A stretch of 35,465 nucleotides of DNA from a virus, in IMG/VR virus record IMGVR_UViG_3300045541_000036, positions 1 through 35,465 of that record; one strand, given 5' to 3'. Below, piece by piece: positions 6,764-13,047 of this stretch (position 1 is the stretch's first letter; every line of letters begins with the position of its first letter). The notes beneath the pieces are model-generated. The model made no database searches. It worked only from the letters and a program-made list of their open reading frames with translations, and had not been told where the DNA came from. A program made the position numbers and the translations under genes.

Positions 6764-7120
6764 TTCTTTTACTTTTCTTTTATATAACTCAATCAGCGTT
6801 TCGTACTCGCCTTTCGTGATCTTGATCGTCTGCTTCGACTTTTGGATGATCTCGTCAACCGTACCTTTCCCGTACTTTTTCTCGATAAATAGCGAAAAGA
6901 AATACTGCTGACCTTGGTTGTAGGTGTTGCAGTACGGACATTGAAAAGCGGTATTTCGCTCATCCCAACGTGTAGCCAAATGTCTTCTGCTAATAAAATG
7001 CCCACAATGTGCTTCTTTCCAATGTAGCTTTTTTCCACAAGTGCAACATTGACCAATACCTCCATTTGAATCTCGAAGACGGATATACTTAGAAAAGATT
7101 TTATCGAGTTTATCCTTCAC
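6746..7120 (-). CDS. ninG: NinG-like (Rap) recombination protein
   Basis: 124 residues. FSKYIRLRDS, then CCTCGKKLHW, HCGHFISRRHLATRWDERN and FQCPYCN are the hallmarks of the lambda NinG family. These are small zinc-binding, HNH-like nucleases that act on branched recombination intermediates. Metal-ligand residues C25/C28, H41/H47 and C61/C64 are in place. The start is GTG at 7118-7120, overlapping the upstream gene. It fits with the exonuclease/annealase pair elsewhere in the early region. It is shorter than lambda NinG, as in many Bacteroidota phages. Confidence 0.88.
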   Translation of the reverse strand: MKDKLDKIFSKYIRLRDSNGGIGQCCTCGKKLHWKEAHCGHFISRRHLATRWDERNTAFQCPYCNTYNQGQQYFFSLFIEKKYGKGTVDEIIQKSKQTIKITKGEYETLIELYKRKVKELEKLN

Positions 7121-7292
7121 GATAAACTTTTAATTTATCTCCGATCCTGCGAGTGTGAATCTTAAAACCGTTCTTTTTGGCGTAAGTTATCACGCTGACT
7201 CTCAATGATTTGGAAAAGTCAAACTCTGCTTCTTGATTAGAAAGTAGTGGGGTGAAGTCATACTTCGCTATTCTTCCTCTTGTCTCGATCAT
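7110..7292 (-). CDS. Small conserved-type phage protein
   Basis: 60 residues from the ATG at 7290-7292. The frame stays open further upstream (to 7418), but that part overlaps the preceding gene in another frame, so the later start is preferred; it follows the preceding stop by one base. The sequence is basic and looks like one compact domain (RVSVITYAKKNGFKIHTRR, GDKLKVYR). No catalytic motif is seen. It sits between the SSB-like protein and ninG, so a role in replication or recombination is possible. Confidence 0.6.
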   Translation of the reverse strand: MIETRGRIAKYDFTPLLSNQEAEFDFSKSLRVSVITYAKKNGFKIHTRRIGDKLKVYREG

Positions 7293-7293
7293 A

Positions 7294-7509
7294 TCAGAAT
7301 GGTAGGTCGTTTGAATTGGTAACTTCTTTGGATTCCTTTTTCTTAACTGACAAAGAGAAAAACTTTCCCTTCTGTCCTTCTTTGACCCAAGCGGAAATAA
7401 GATAGTCTCCGTCTTCAAGTTTTAGTGATCCTGTGTAGTCAGGATGTTTTTCGGATTTCTTTTCAGCCTTGAAAAGTGATCCAGTGTTTGGTTTTTGTTC
7501 GTACTTCAT
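7294..7509 (-). CDS. SSB-like/DUF736-like small protein with an acidic NDLPF tail
   Basis: 71 residues from the ATG at 7507-7509. The body (GSLFKAEKK, HPDYTGSLKL, YLISAWVKEG, FFSLSVKKK) is a short all-beta pattern common in phage DUF736-like or OB-fold proteins. The C-terminal NSNDLPF resembles the acidic tip by which single-stranded DNA-binding proteins recruit partners. An alternative GTG at 7518 lies inside the promoter -7 box and would not be in the transcript, so ATG 7509 is favoured. DNA binding is inferred. Confidence 0.65.
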   Translation of the reverse strand: MKYEQKPNTGSLFKAEKKSEKHPDYTGSLKLEDGDYLISAWVKEGQKGKFFSLSVKKKESKEVTNSNDLPF

Positions 7510-7517
7510 AAGTTTCA

Positions 7518-7547
7518 CAAATATAAGTTAAAGATTAAACTTTTCAA
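7518..7547 (-). promoter_or_regulatory. Bacteroidota-type promoter (TTG-N19-TATATTTG), near-leaderless
   Basis: TTG at 7547-7545 and TATATTTG at 7525-7518 on the minus strand have the ideal 19-nt spacing. Initiation would be at about 7511-7514, only 2-5 nt before the ATG at 7509, so the transcript for the SSB-like gene, its neighbour and ninG would be almost leaderless. The boxes lie across the 3' end of the DNA methyltransferase gene. Confidence 0.65.
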
Positions 7548-8754
7548 TTATTTTAAATAAAACATTTACTACGATTGAATTACCGGCTTGTTTGTAAGCT
7601 TGAGAGTCGCTAACAGGCCAGGTGAAAGAATCAGGAAAGTCCATAAGACGGAAGCATTCTCTTGGAGTAAGTCTGCGTATTTTAGTTTTACACGGCATTA
7701 ATGTTTTTGTTAAGTGTGGTGTACTACCGTGTGTTCCAGCTGGGATAGCACCAATAATTCCTTCTGAATCGTAAAAACAATCTTGTTGATGCTTACCGTA
7801 AGTTGTTTTTTGAATCATCACTCCTTGATTACAAGCGGTATCTAAAGTCTGTGCCACTCCCTTGCCTACTCTTCCTCTTCTTGTTTCTGAATTAGGTACG
7901 CTGAAATTTATTGAATCACCTTCAGTTGCTTCTTCATATCCTTTTGATGTTGCGGATTTGATTTTGATATATGGATCTTCTGCTCCCATCTTGAAATATC
8001 TTGCAGTAAGACAACTTCCAATATCATTCTCATCCATTGGAAATTTATTTTGACTATCTCTCTTGTCTCTATGATTTAAAATGCAATGAACCATATTTTC
8101 ACTCAAAAAATACTTTTCACCCACATTTTCTTCCAATACATCCTTTAACCTTTTGGTCAGATGTTCCTCAACTGGCCAACGAAAGTTATTGTCATTATCA
8201 TCACGAATGCCGATTAAAAATACTCGCTCTCTGTTTTGAGGGACTCCGTGTTCTTTTGCGTTTAAGACTTTCCAATAAAGATGATAAGGTACGGAATCAG
8301 GATAAGGGAATAAAACAGAATCGCCATTAACAGACTTTCCTCCTAAAAGATTAACCCACTCCTGAAAGGTCTTTCCGTTGTCATCAGAAAGTAACCCTTT
8401 GACATTCTCAAAAATGAAATATCGTGGCTTGTTTACTTTGATAAATTCGTGTGAGTTGAAGAATAAAATTCCCCTTTTATCATCTTTACCTAACCGCTTC
8501 CCAGCTAATGAGAACGCTTGGCAAGGTGGCGAAGTCATATAGATATCCAAAGACTCTTCAGGTATTGCCCTATCATAAACATTAGTCGGATAATAGTCAG
8601 GTTCTCCGTAGTTGTGAATAAATGTCTGCCGTGCGTATTTGTCCATATCACAGGCAAAAACTTCTTTGTAAGGGATGCCTAACCTTTTAAGTGCCTGATT
8701 GAATGCACCTACTCCGCTGAAGTCTGAACCTACTTTGATATTATTTACTATCAT
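7528..8754 (-). CDS. C5 cytosine DNA methyltransferase
   Basis: 408 residues with all main motifs in order: DFSGVGAF (I, near 11), SPPCQ with catalytic C78 (IV), ENVKG (VI, 116-120), RERVFLIGIR (VIII), a variable target-recognition region, and QAGNSIVVNV (X) at the C-terminus. It transfers a methyl group from SAM to cytosine in a specific DNA site. No restriction endonuclease is adjacent, so protection of phage DNA from host restriction is likely. The start overlaps the ribbon-helix-helix gene by 14 bases. The recognition sequence cannot be predicted. Confidence 0.95.
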   Translation of the reverse strand: MIVNNIKVGSDFSGVGAFNQALKRLGIPYKEVFACDMDKYARQTFIHNYGEPDYYPTNVYDRAIPEESLDIYMTSPPCQAFSLAGKRLGKDDKRGILFFNSHEFIKVNKPRYFIFENVKGLLSDDNGKTFQEWVNLLGGKSVNGDSVLFPYPDSVPYHLYWKVLNAKEHGVPQNRERVFLIGIRDDNDNNFRWPVEEHLTKRLKDVLEENVGEKYFLSENMVHCILNHRDKRDSQNKFPMDENDIGSCLTARYFKMGAEDPYIKIKSATSKGYEEATEGDSINFSVPNSETRRGRVGKGVAQTLDTACNQGVMIQKTTYGKHQQDCFYDSEGIIGAIPAGTHGSTPHLTKTLMPCKTKIRRLTPRECFRLMDFPDSFTWPVSDSQAYKQAGNSIVVNVLFKIIEKFNL

Positions 8755-8941
8755 CTGGAAGGTTAGTTTTCCAACTATGAAGGCTCTTATTGATTATCTG
8801 AACTTTTTTTAGTATGCGATCCGGATGCGTGAATAAAAGCGTCTCGATGTAATTGTTAAAAGGTCTGTTCTCCTTTTTGGCTTCTGCTTTTAATTCTTCT
8901 AAAAGTTCAGGATTTAGTTTTATTGTGTAGGTTTTTTTCAT
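8741..8941 (-). CDS. Ribbon-helix-helix (Arc/CopG-like) DNA-binding protein
   Basis: 66 residues. KKTYTIKLNPELLEELKAEA followed by NRPFNNYIETLL is the beta-strand then helix-turn-helix pattern of the Arc/CopG fold, with the strand that enters the major groove at residues 3-9. The last 20 residues are extra. These proteins bind DNA as dimers and usually repress transcription. It lies just upstream of, and overlaps, the methyltransferase, so it may control that gene or the early operon. No operator was identified. Confidence 0.6.
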   Translation of the reverse strand: MKKTYTIKLNPELLEELKAEAKKENRPFNNYIETLLFTHPDRILKKVQIINKSLHSWKTNLPDDSK

Positions 8942-9023
8942 CTCTTAATATTTCTATAATTAGTCCGACTATGTACATAACTGCCCAAAGTATTACGGCA
9001 ACGGTGCAAATGATCTGTATCAT
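8907..9023 (-). CDS. Small single-pass membrane peptide (38 aa)
   Basis: The ATG at 9021-9023 overlaps the upstream stop as ATGA, typical of a coupled gene in this operon. Residues 2-23 are strongly hydrophobic (TVAVILWAVMYIVG, GLIIEIL) and form one membrane helix, followed by a charged tail (LRDEKN). The 3' end overlaps the ribbon-helix-helix gene by 35 bases. Function unknown. Small phage membrane peptides can be superinfection-exclusion or host-takeover factors, but nothing here shows that. Confidence 0.5.
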   Translation of the reverse strand: MIQIICTVAVILWAVMYIVGLIIEILRDEKNLHNKTKS

Positions 9024-9235
9024 AAGTTTAAAATAAAAACCTTTTCATCGTGGAATTTTAAGTAATGACTCTCAGCGTCATTAGCGTAAGCCGCAAAACA
9101 AAACAACGGAAAGCTAATCTGATTTTGAAGTTTCATTTTTTCGTAATGTTCAACCAATAAATCGTTATTGGCTTCTAAAAACAAAGCGAAGTCTTCTCCG
9201 ATTTTATTTAACTCGATGTAGATTTCTTTATCCAT
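9020..9235 (-). CDS. Small hypothetical protein (71 aa)
   Basis: An acidic, mostly helical protein (LNKIGEDFALFLEANNDLL) with a hydrophobic aromatic middle (FPLFCFAAYAN). No known motif. The start overlaps the upstream gene by eight bases and the end overlaps the 38-residue membrane peptide by four, so it is one link in a tightly packed cluster of small early genes. Confidence 0.6.
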   Translation of the reverse strand: MDKEIYIELNKIGEDFALFLEANNDLLVEHYEKMKLQNQISFPLFCFAAYANDAESHYLKFHDEKVFILNL

Positions 9236-9458
9236 TTTGATCCATAATCATTTGTGAAACCTCAATCCAATCCACCAGGTGAGTGACCTCTTGAAGAAGT
9301 ACGCCATAGAGATCGTCTTCTATTTTACGTTCAACAAGATTCATAAAATACTTTTCCGCAAATTCACTGAGGTGCATTTCAGTATGAGTATGCTCTGAGT
9401 AGATATGATCTGCGTGGTCTTCTAATATTTCAATCATTAGTTTAGTTGCCTGATTCAT
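9228..9458 (-). CDS. Small acidic hypothetical protein (76 aa)
   Basis: Rich in acidic residues and histidine (EDHADHIYSEHTHTEMHLSE). It is probably helical throughout and has no catalytic motif that I can assign. Its ATG lies inside the 3' end of the 32-residue membrane peptide gene upstream. Small acidic early proteins of phages often inhibit host enzymes; here that is only a possibility. Confidence 0.6.
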   Translation of the reverse strand: MNQATKLMIEILEDHADHIYSEHTHTEMHLSEFAEKYFMNLVERKIEDDLYGVLLQEVTHLVDWIEVSQMIMDQNG

Positions 9459-9540
9459 TTGTTATGGGTTTACGGGTTACGAAATAGAGTAGAGCAAAAA
9501 ATATTAAAGCAGGGAGTAGTTCGTTGATGAAGTCTATCAT
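9442..9540 (-). CDS. Small single-pass membrane peptide (32 aa)
   Basis: The ATG at 9538-9540 overlaps the stop of a micro-ORF upstream, and the end overlaps the 76-residue gene by 17 bases. Residues 4-20 (FINELLPALIFFALLYF) form one membrane helix, followed by a basic and polar tail (TRKPITNESGN). Length and hydrophobicity fit a membrane micro-protein. Function unknown. Confidence 0.45.
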   Translation of the reverse strand: MIDFINELLPALIFFALLYFVTRKPITNESGN

Positions 9541-9617
9541 TGGTTTTGAATTTCACAGATTGTTGAGCCTCCTATTTTTTTAATGTTTAGAATATAACCT
9601 TTCATTTGAATTTTCAT
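9537..9617 (-). CDS. Candidate micro-ORF (26 aa)
   Basis: Starts at ATG 9615-9617 (a second ATG lies at 9605) and ends with TGA overlapping the next ATG as ATGA. The peptide is basic, with no recognisable domain. Support is only the tight coupling with the membrane peptide downstream and the lack of any other gene here, so it could be a leader peptide. Confidence 0.3.
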   Translation of the reverse strand: MKIQMKGYILNIKKIGGSTICEIQNQ

Positions 9618-9641
9618 AAAAAGCAGTTGGTCGGATACTGC
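9618..9641 (-). terminator. Weak intrinsic terminator
   Basis: Minus-strand hairpin GCAGT (9641-9637) with ACTGC (9627-9623) and a nine-nt loop, followed by five T (9622-9618). It lies just after the 94-residue gene. The stem is short, so it may only reduce read-through. Confidence 0.35.
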
Positions 9642-9655
9642 ACCCCGTTAGTGGT

Positions 9656-9940
9656 TTAGAATGAAGTTACAAATCCTGTTTCTTTTGTAAATAATGATGT
9701 CAGATTTTCAGCATACACGTTTTCAAATTGTGATACCTGATATTGAGCCTTTCTCATATTGTAGAAAAAAACATTATACAAATCATTTTTAAGTTCAATT
9801 CTGATTTTGTTAATGCCTGACTTTGCTCCTCTTCCGATGTTAAACATTAATACTGATTCTCCGGCTACGAAGTTTTTTGCACCAGTCATTACGATGAATT
9901 TGTTTCCGCCTAACTGATTGATGAGTGATTGTGCGTTCAT
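9656..9940 (-). CDS. Hypothetical early protein (94 aa)
   Basis: Start set at ATG 9938-9940 because a promoter (-7 box 9964-9971) would place the transcript start at about 9958, downstream of the longer frame's beginning at 9994. The protein has a beta-rich pattern (NKFIVMTGAKNFVAGESVLMFNIG, NKIRIELKNDLYNVFFYNM). I recognise this type from other phages of this group but know no function. It has its own promoter and a weak terminator, so it may be expressed as a single gene. Confidence 0.65.
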   Translation of the reverse strand: MNAQSLINQLGGNKFIVMTGAKNFVAGESVLMFNIGRGAKSGINKIRIELKNDLYNVFFYNMRKAQYQVSQFENVYAENLTSLFTKETGFVTSF

Positions 9941-9963
9941 TTTGTTTGGGTTTAAATATTGTT

Positions 9964-9994
9964 CAAAGATATAGGCTTTAACTATTCCTTGCAA
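9964..9994 (-). promoter_or_regulatory. Bacteroidota-type promoter (TTG-N20-TATCTTTG)
   Basis: TTG at 9994-9992 and TATCTTTG at 9971-9964 on the minus strand match the consensus with 20-nt spacing. The predicted 5' leader to the ATG at 9940 is about 18 nt. Confidence 0.65.
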
Positions 9995-10008
9995 GTTTTT
10001 TTAAATAA

Positions 10009-10164
10009 TTATTTTAAACCCTTGTTTTTAGCGTTTTTTATGAGTTTTGAAATGTGGCTCAGTTTTATCGTTTTAATGCTTTTGGAGTAAGGAATTAAGG
10101 TTTGGGCAGATAATCGTTTATAGGGCAAATAAATAGGCTCTACGGGCTTAAAAAGGTACCTCAT
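10009..10164 (-). CDS. Small basic hypothetical protein (51 aa)
   Basis: The ATG at 10162-10164 lies in the 3' end of the primase-helicase gene (17-base overlap) and the frame is open to TAA at 10009-10011. The peptide is very basic in its C-terminal half (KSIKTIKLSHISKLIKNAK) and proline/tyrosine-rich before it. It fills what is otherwise a 150-base gap. No known motif; RNA or DNA binding would fit the charge. Confidence 0.45.
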   Translation of the reverse strand: MRYLFKPVEPIYLPYKRLSAQTLIPYSKSIKTIKLSHISKLIKNAKNKGLK

Positions 10165-11815
10165 CTATTTCGGTCTGACGCTCCCTATTTACCCAGTTTG
10201 TTAAATCCTGCCCTGTTTCGTTGTATCTGCCATTCGTAGGGTCCCATCGGTAGGTGATCTTTCCCGTCTCTCCCCAAAATTTAAACTTGACCTTTTGGAT
10301 ATAAAGGGTATTCGTGTAGGCTTCGCTTTCCTTGTACATTGAAATTCCTATATCTGCTTTGTTGTAAAAGTTGGCAGAACCTGAAATGTCATACAATCCA
10401 GGAACCTCATATCTACTCGCTTGGTGATCGTATTTCATTTTCGTGGGATGAGCCACGATAAAAGCGTGAGTTCCGTTTTTCTTGTTAAAGTTTGAAATCA
10501 AATCCAAAGACCGACTAATGTAATTTGTCGAATCATCTTGATGCTCTAACTTATTCCACGGGTCAATAACAAACCATTTGATTCCATACTTTAAAACTGC
10601 CTGTCGAATCTTATTTAGAACCTGCTCCAATCCGTAACCTTCTTCAGGATATACCCAAAAGATTTTATCGTTTAGAAAAGCTTTCGCCATTCCTAATTCT
10701 AATTCGTTGCATTTAAACGCACTCTTTCCGATTATCTTTTCAATCATTTTAATTATGTGAATATCCGTAGGGAAATTCTCAGGTGTAAAAAATGCGCCTT
10801 TAATGTCGTAGTCTATGCAGAGTTGTAAAAGCATAAAGTCTAACCATTCGCTTTTACCGTGTCCCGGTATTCCTGTAATGATTGAAGTATACCCTGGATG
10901 AATTGAAATATGCTTTCCTAATTCGCCTCTTGGTTTCCATCCTTGCGGGAATCCGTTTTTTAAAATACTCAGCGTAGTGTCCCAATGATCACTAACCGAA
11001 TAAATTCCTGTGATTGGAAAAGGCTTTTGATTGGTTAAGTCTATCTGACCTGTTTTACAGAACTGCTCATTGACATCCTTAAAAGGAATTTGAATACGGT
11101 AGCACTTTTCAATTCCTATCCTTCGGGCTAATTCATTTGCAAGGTTCTCTCCAGGTTCATCGTGGTCCGTCAAAATGTAAACCTTTTCTGAGTTCTCAAA
11201 ATACTCCCAACAAGAATCTAAATAGTCAAGATTATTATTTCCTTTAGTAGCACCATTCGGAACAGATACCGTATTTGTAAATCCGTTCTGAATCATCGTG
11301 AGGCAGTCAATCTCCCCCTCGACTATGTAGATTTCTTTTTGGTCTTTAATCCCGTCCAAGTTGTAAAATATCTTTTCCGCATCCTTTACCAGTTTAAAGT
11401 TCTTCGCTCCGTCTCTGCTTTTGATGTTTATAAGTTGTCCGTTTTTAAAATAATTAAACTGGATCACGTTCATCTCTTTACCGACTTGAGGCATCCACTC
11501 TTTTCCTTCGGTGATCTGCATTTTGTTTAAAACCTCCTGAGATATATTCCTTGAAAGGAACCACTCTAAAACTTTATCCGAGAGTTCAGTATTGTTTTTC
11601 CATTCAGGTCTAACGAATGACTTATCCATTTTTTTGTAGAATGATTTTCCGCAATGATTACAAAAGCCTAATCCTGATTCTGTGTTGAAAGAAAACGATT
11701 TGGCATTTTTCTTTTTTCTGTCTTGTGAACAAATCGGGCAGGGTTGCGGATTCTCTCCAACCTTGTTAGCCTCGATTTCAAATTCTATTCTGGAATCCTT
11801 TTCGACTATGAGCAT
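10148..11815 (-). CDS. DNA primase-helicase (T7 gp4-like)
   Basis: 555 residues. An N-terminal zinc finger (CPIC at 26-29, CNHC at 52-55) is followed by a TOPRIM core (VEGEID at 165-170, TDHDEPG near 216). The C-terminal RecA-like helicase has Walker A GIPGHGKS (315-322) and Walker B FVIDPW (415-420). It unwinds and primes at the fork. The ATG at 11813-11815 is preceded by GGAGGTGTGAA, a strong Shine-Dalgarno sequence unusual for this phylum, so I prefer it to the ATG 18 bases earlier. The gene overlaps the DUF4373 gene by 10 bases. Confidence 0.92.
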   Translation of the reverse strand: MLIVEKDSRIEFEIEANKVGENPQPCPICSQDRKKKNAKSFSFNTESGLGFCNHCGKSFYKKMDKSFVRPEWKNNTELSDKVLEWFLSRNISQEVLNKMQITEGKEWMPQVGKEMNVIQFNYFKNGQLINIKSRDGAKNFKLVKDAEKIFYNLDGIKDQKEIYIVEGEIDCLTMIQNGFTNTVSVPNGATKGNNNLDYLDSCWEYFENSEKVYILTDHDEPGENLANELARRIGIEKCYRIQIPFKDVNEQFCKTGQIDLTNQKPFPITGIYSVSDHWDTTLSILKNGFPQGWKPRGELGKHISIHPGYTSIITGIPGHGKSEWLDFMLLQLCIDYDIKGAFFTPENFPTDIHIIKMIEKIIGKSAFKCNELELGMAKAFLNDKIFWVYPEEGYGLEQVLNKIRQAVLKYGIKWFVIDPWNKLEHQDDSTNYISRSLDLISNFNKKNGTHAFIVAHPTKMKYDHQASRYEVPGLYDISGSANFYNKADIGISMYKESEAYTNTLYIQKVKFKFWGETGKITYRWDPTNGRYNETGQDLTNWVNRERQTEIDEVPF

Positions 11816-12540
11816 TTCACACCTCCGTGCCATTGCGGTTTAGAATTACCAAAGCTATATTCAATCTTCATATTTTTTAACCAATTATTTAAAAGTTGTT
11901 TGCATCTTTTTTTATCTGCTTGTTCGATTCCGTTAGTTATGAGGTAAGCATAGGATTCAGTTATAGCCTTTTGAATTAGACTAATCTTTTCAGGATGTAC
12001 CGCTTTCATCTGATCAATGAACAAGTCATCAAATTGTGAGTTGTACCAATTAAAGTCTTTGGCGGATATATCTATATTTACTTTACTTTCTTTTACTTTA
12101 CTTTCCTTTACTTTACTTTGTTGAACGGTCGTTGAACGGTCGTTGAACGGCTGTTGAACGGTCGTTGAATTTCCTGCAATTCTGCGCTCTGCTGAGGCTT
12201 TACCTGCTATCTTACGTTGTTCCTTCATCTTTAAATAAGGCTGAAGGGACTCGTTTAAATCAGCGGAAAAGAACTGCTCCTGGGTGTCAACGTTGAAAAG
12301 TTGATAGTTGCAAATCACTACTCGAACCTTCTGCTCAGATGAACCAATCTCATCAGCCAAAAGATCAATATCTTTTAGCGGATATTTAAAATCAGGTTGC
12401 TCCCTTAGTATCTCTAAAAGTTTAAAATATATCGCATAAGCCTCAAGACCTAACTCCTTTTCCATACGCATAATCCTTCGCTCGTGCCTTGTATTAGAAA
12501 AGTGCGGAAAATAAAATACATCGTTTTTCATATTAGTCAT
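11806..12540 (-). CDS. DUF4373-type replication protein (origin-binding candidate)
   Basis: 244 residues. The N-terminal 90 (FYFPHFSNTRHERRIMRMEKELGLEAYAIYF, followed by LLADEIGSSEQKV) match the DUF4373/Lin1244-like winged-helix domain found in phage replication initiators. A low-complexity linker (about 125-152) is encoded by two sets of DNA repeats, and a helical C-terminal domain follows. Placement directly upstream of the primase-helicase is like lambda O-P. The start is ATG 12540, overlapping the HNH gene by eight bases, with a second ATG at 12531. The initiator role is inferred from fold, position and the iterons inside the gene. Confidence 0.75.
   Translation of the reverse strand: MTNMKNDVFYFPHFSNTRHERRIMRMEKELGLEAYAIYFKLLEILREQPDFKYPLKDIDLLADEIGSSEQKVRVVICNYQLFNVDTQEQFFSADLNESLQPYLKMKEQRKIAGKASAERRIAGNSTTVQQPFNDRSTTVQQSKVKESKVKESKVNIDISAKDFNWYNSQFDDLFIDQMKAVHPEKISLIQKAITESYAYLITNGIEQADKKRCKQLLNNWLKNMKIEYSFGNSKPQWHGGVKCS
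12077..12120. repeat. Three 14-15 bp pyrimidine/purine repeats
   Basis: Three copies of (T)TTTACTTTACTTTC at 12077-12090, 12091-12105 and 12106-12120. The 15-bp period is in frame and encodes repeated KESKV. The tract is AT-rich, with C/T almost exclusively on one strand, and directly adjoins the 11-bp iterons, as an unwinding element would in an origin. Confidence 0.8.
12121..12164. repeat. Four 11-bp iterons (TTGAACGGTCG), candidate replication origin
   Basis: Direct repeats at 12121, 12132, 12143 and 12154; three are exact and the third ends CTG. A fifth partial copy starts at 12165. The 11-bp period is not a multiple of three, so the repeat shifts frame in each copy, which points to selection on the DNA rather than the protein. 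One copy per helical turn puts all sites on one face. Confidence 0.8.
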
Positions 12541-12904
12541 TGTATAAAAAGTCCATCAAATTCCACTTATTTATCTTAGGATCACCTTCTAAAAAATAAC
12601 GCCTCATTTCAATAGCGATATGCAGTAAATCCCTTCTTGATATACCAATTTTTAAGAACTGAGCGTATATCATTTTGTCATCTTCTTTTAGTTTTTCCTC
12701 ATCCTGATGGCAGTTTTTGCATAAAGTAAAAAGCATTTCATCTGCGTAATCTTCAGGATTTTCTTTATCAAAATAAAAAGCGTGATGAATTTGCAACTCA
12801 GTTTTATCATCTCCGCAAAACATACACTTAAATCCATCTCTGTTCATAATCTCAAGTCGCTTTCTTTGCCAACCTGGAAGCCTTAATTTTTCTTTGTAAG
12901 TCAT
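12533..12904 (-). CDS. HNH endonuclease
   Basis: 123 residues from ATG 12902-12904. The longer frame (to 12958) would run through the terminator hairpin and is not used. CMFCGDD (C27, C30), LQIHHAFY (H40, H41) and LCKNCHQDEE (C62, C65, H66) form the HNH core with its zinc-binding pairs. It lies between the structured RNA and the replication protein, so it is not in the usual terminase-adjacent place. A replication or recombination role is possible; a selfish homing role is less likely because it is embedded in the operon. Confidence 0.85.
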   Translation of the reverse strand: MTYKEKLRLPGWQRKRLEIMNRDGFKCMFCGDDKTELQIHHAFYFDKENPEDYADEMLFTLCKNCHQDEEKLKEDDKMIYAQFLKIGISRRDLLHIAIEMRRYFLEGDPKINKWNLMDFLYND

Positions 12905-12907
12905 ATA

Positions 12908-13010
12908 ATAAAAAAGCCCAATGGTCGGGTTCGGATTGACGGCTCCTCCCCCTACCACTGGGCAAAAAATTCTTAAATCGTTGCCGTCACAACGTGTCGA
13001 TCCTATCGAC
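12908..13010 (-). ncRNA. Candidate structured small RNA with a kissing loop (about 100 nt)
   Basis: Hairpin 1 is GUCGAU-AGG-AUCGAC (13010-12996). Hairpin 2 is CGUUG-UGACGG-CAACG (12994-12979). Hairpin 3 pairs GCCCAGUGGU (12963-12954) with ACCAUUGGGC (12925-12916), continues through GGG/CCC and GGA/UCC, and is followed by six U. The loop of hairpin 2 (UGACGG) is perfectly complementary to CCGUCA in the apical loop of hairpin 3 (12942-12937). A promoter box ends four bases upstream. No ORF is needed here. It could be a stand-alone RNA or an attenuator for the HNH-replication operon. Confidence 0.65.
12910..12963 (-). terminator. Intrinsic terminator before the HNH gene
   Basis: A ten-pair stem (one G-U) from 12963-12954 and 12925-12916, extended by inner GC pairs, with a T-run at 12915-12910 on the minus strand. 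It ends six bases before the HNH start codon, an unusual place unless read-through is regulated. Confidence 0.8.
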
Positions 13011-13013
13011 TCC

Positions 13014-13047
13014 CAAATATAAAATTATCTCTTCAGAACTAAAACAA
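13014..13047 (-). promoter_or_regulatory. Bacteroidota-type promoter (TTG-N23-TATATTTG)
   Basis: TATATTTG at 13021-13014 is a perfect -7 box on the minus strand, with TTG at 13047-13045. The 23-nt spacer is at the long end of the allowed range. Initiation at about 13008-13011 falls on the first base of hairpin 1. The -33 element is inside the upstream membrane-protein gene. Confidence 0.6.

Noticed and set aside
6793-7065. 90-codon minus-strand ORF overlapping ninG
   Set aside because: Out-of-frame shadow of ninG; ends in an Arg/Ser/Lys-rich stretch typical of a wrong frame.
10046-10096. 16-codon hydrophobic plus-strand ORF
   Set aside because: Antisense to the more convincing 51-codon minus-strand ORF, very short and without translation signals.
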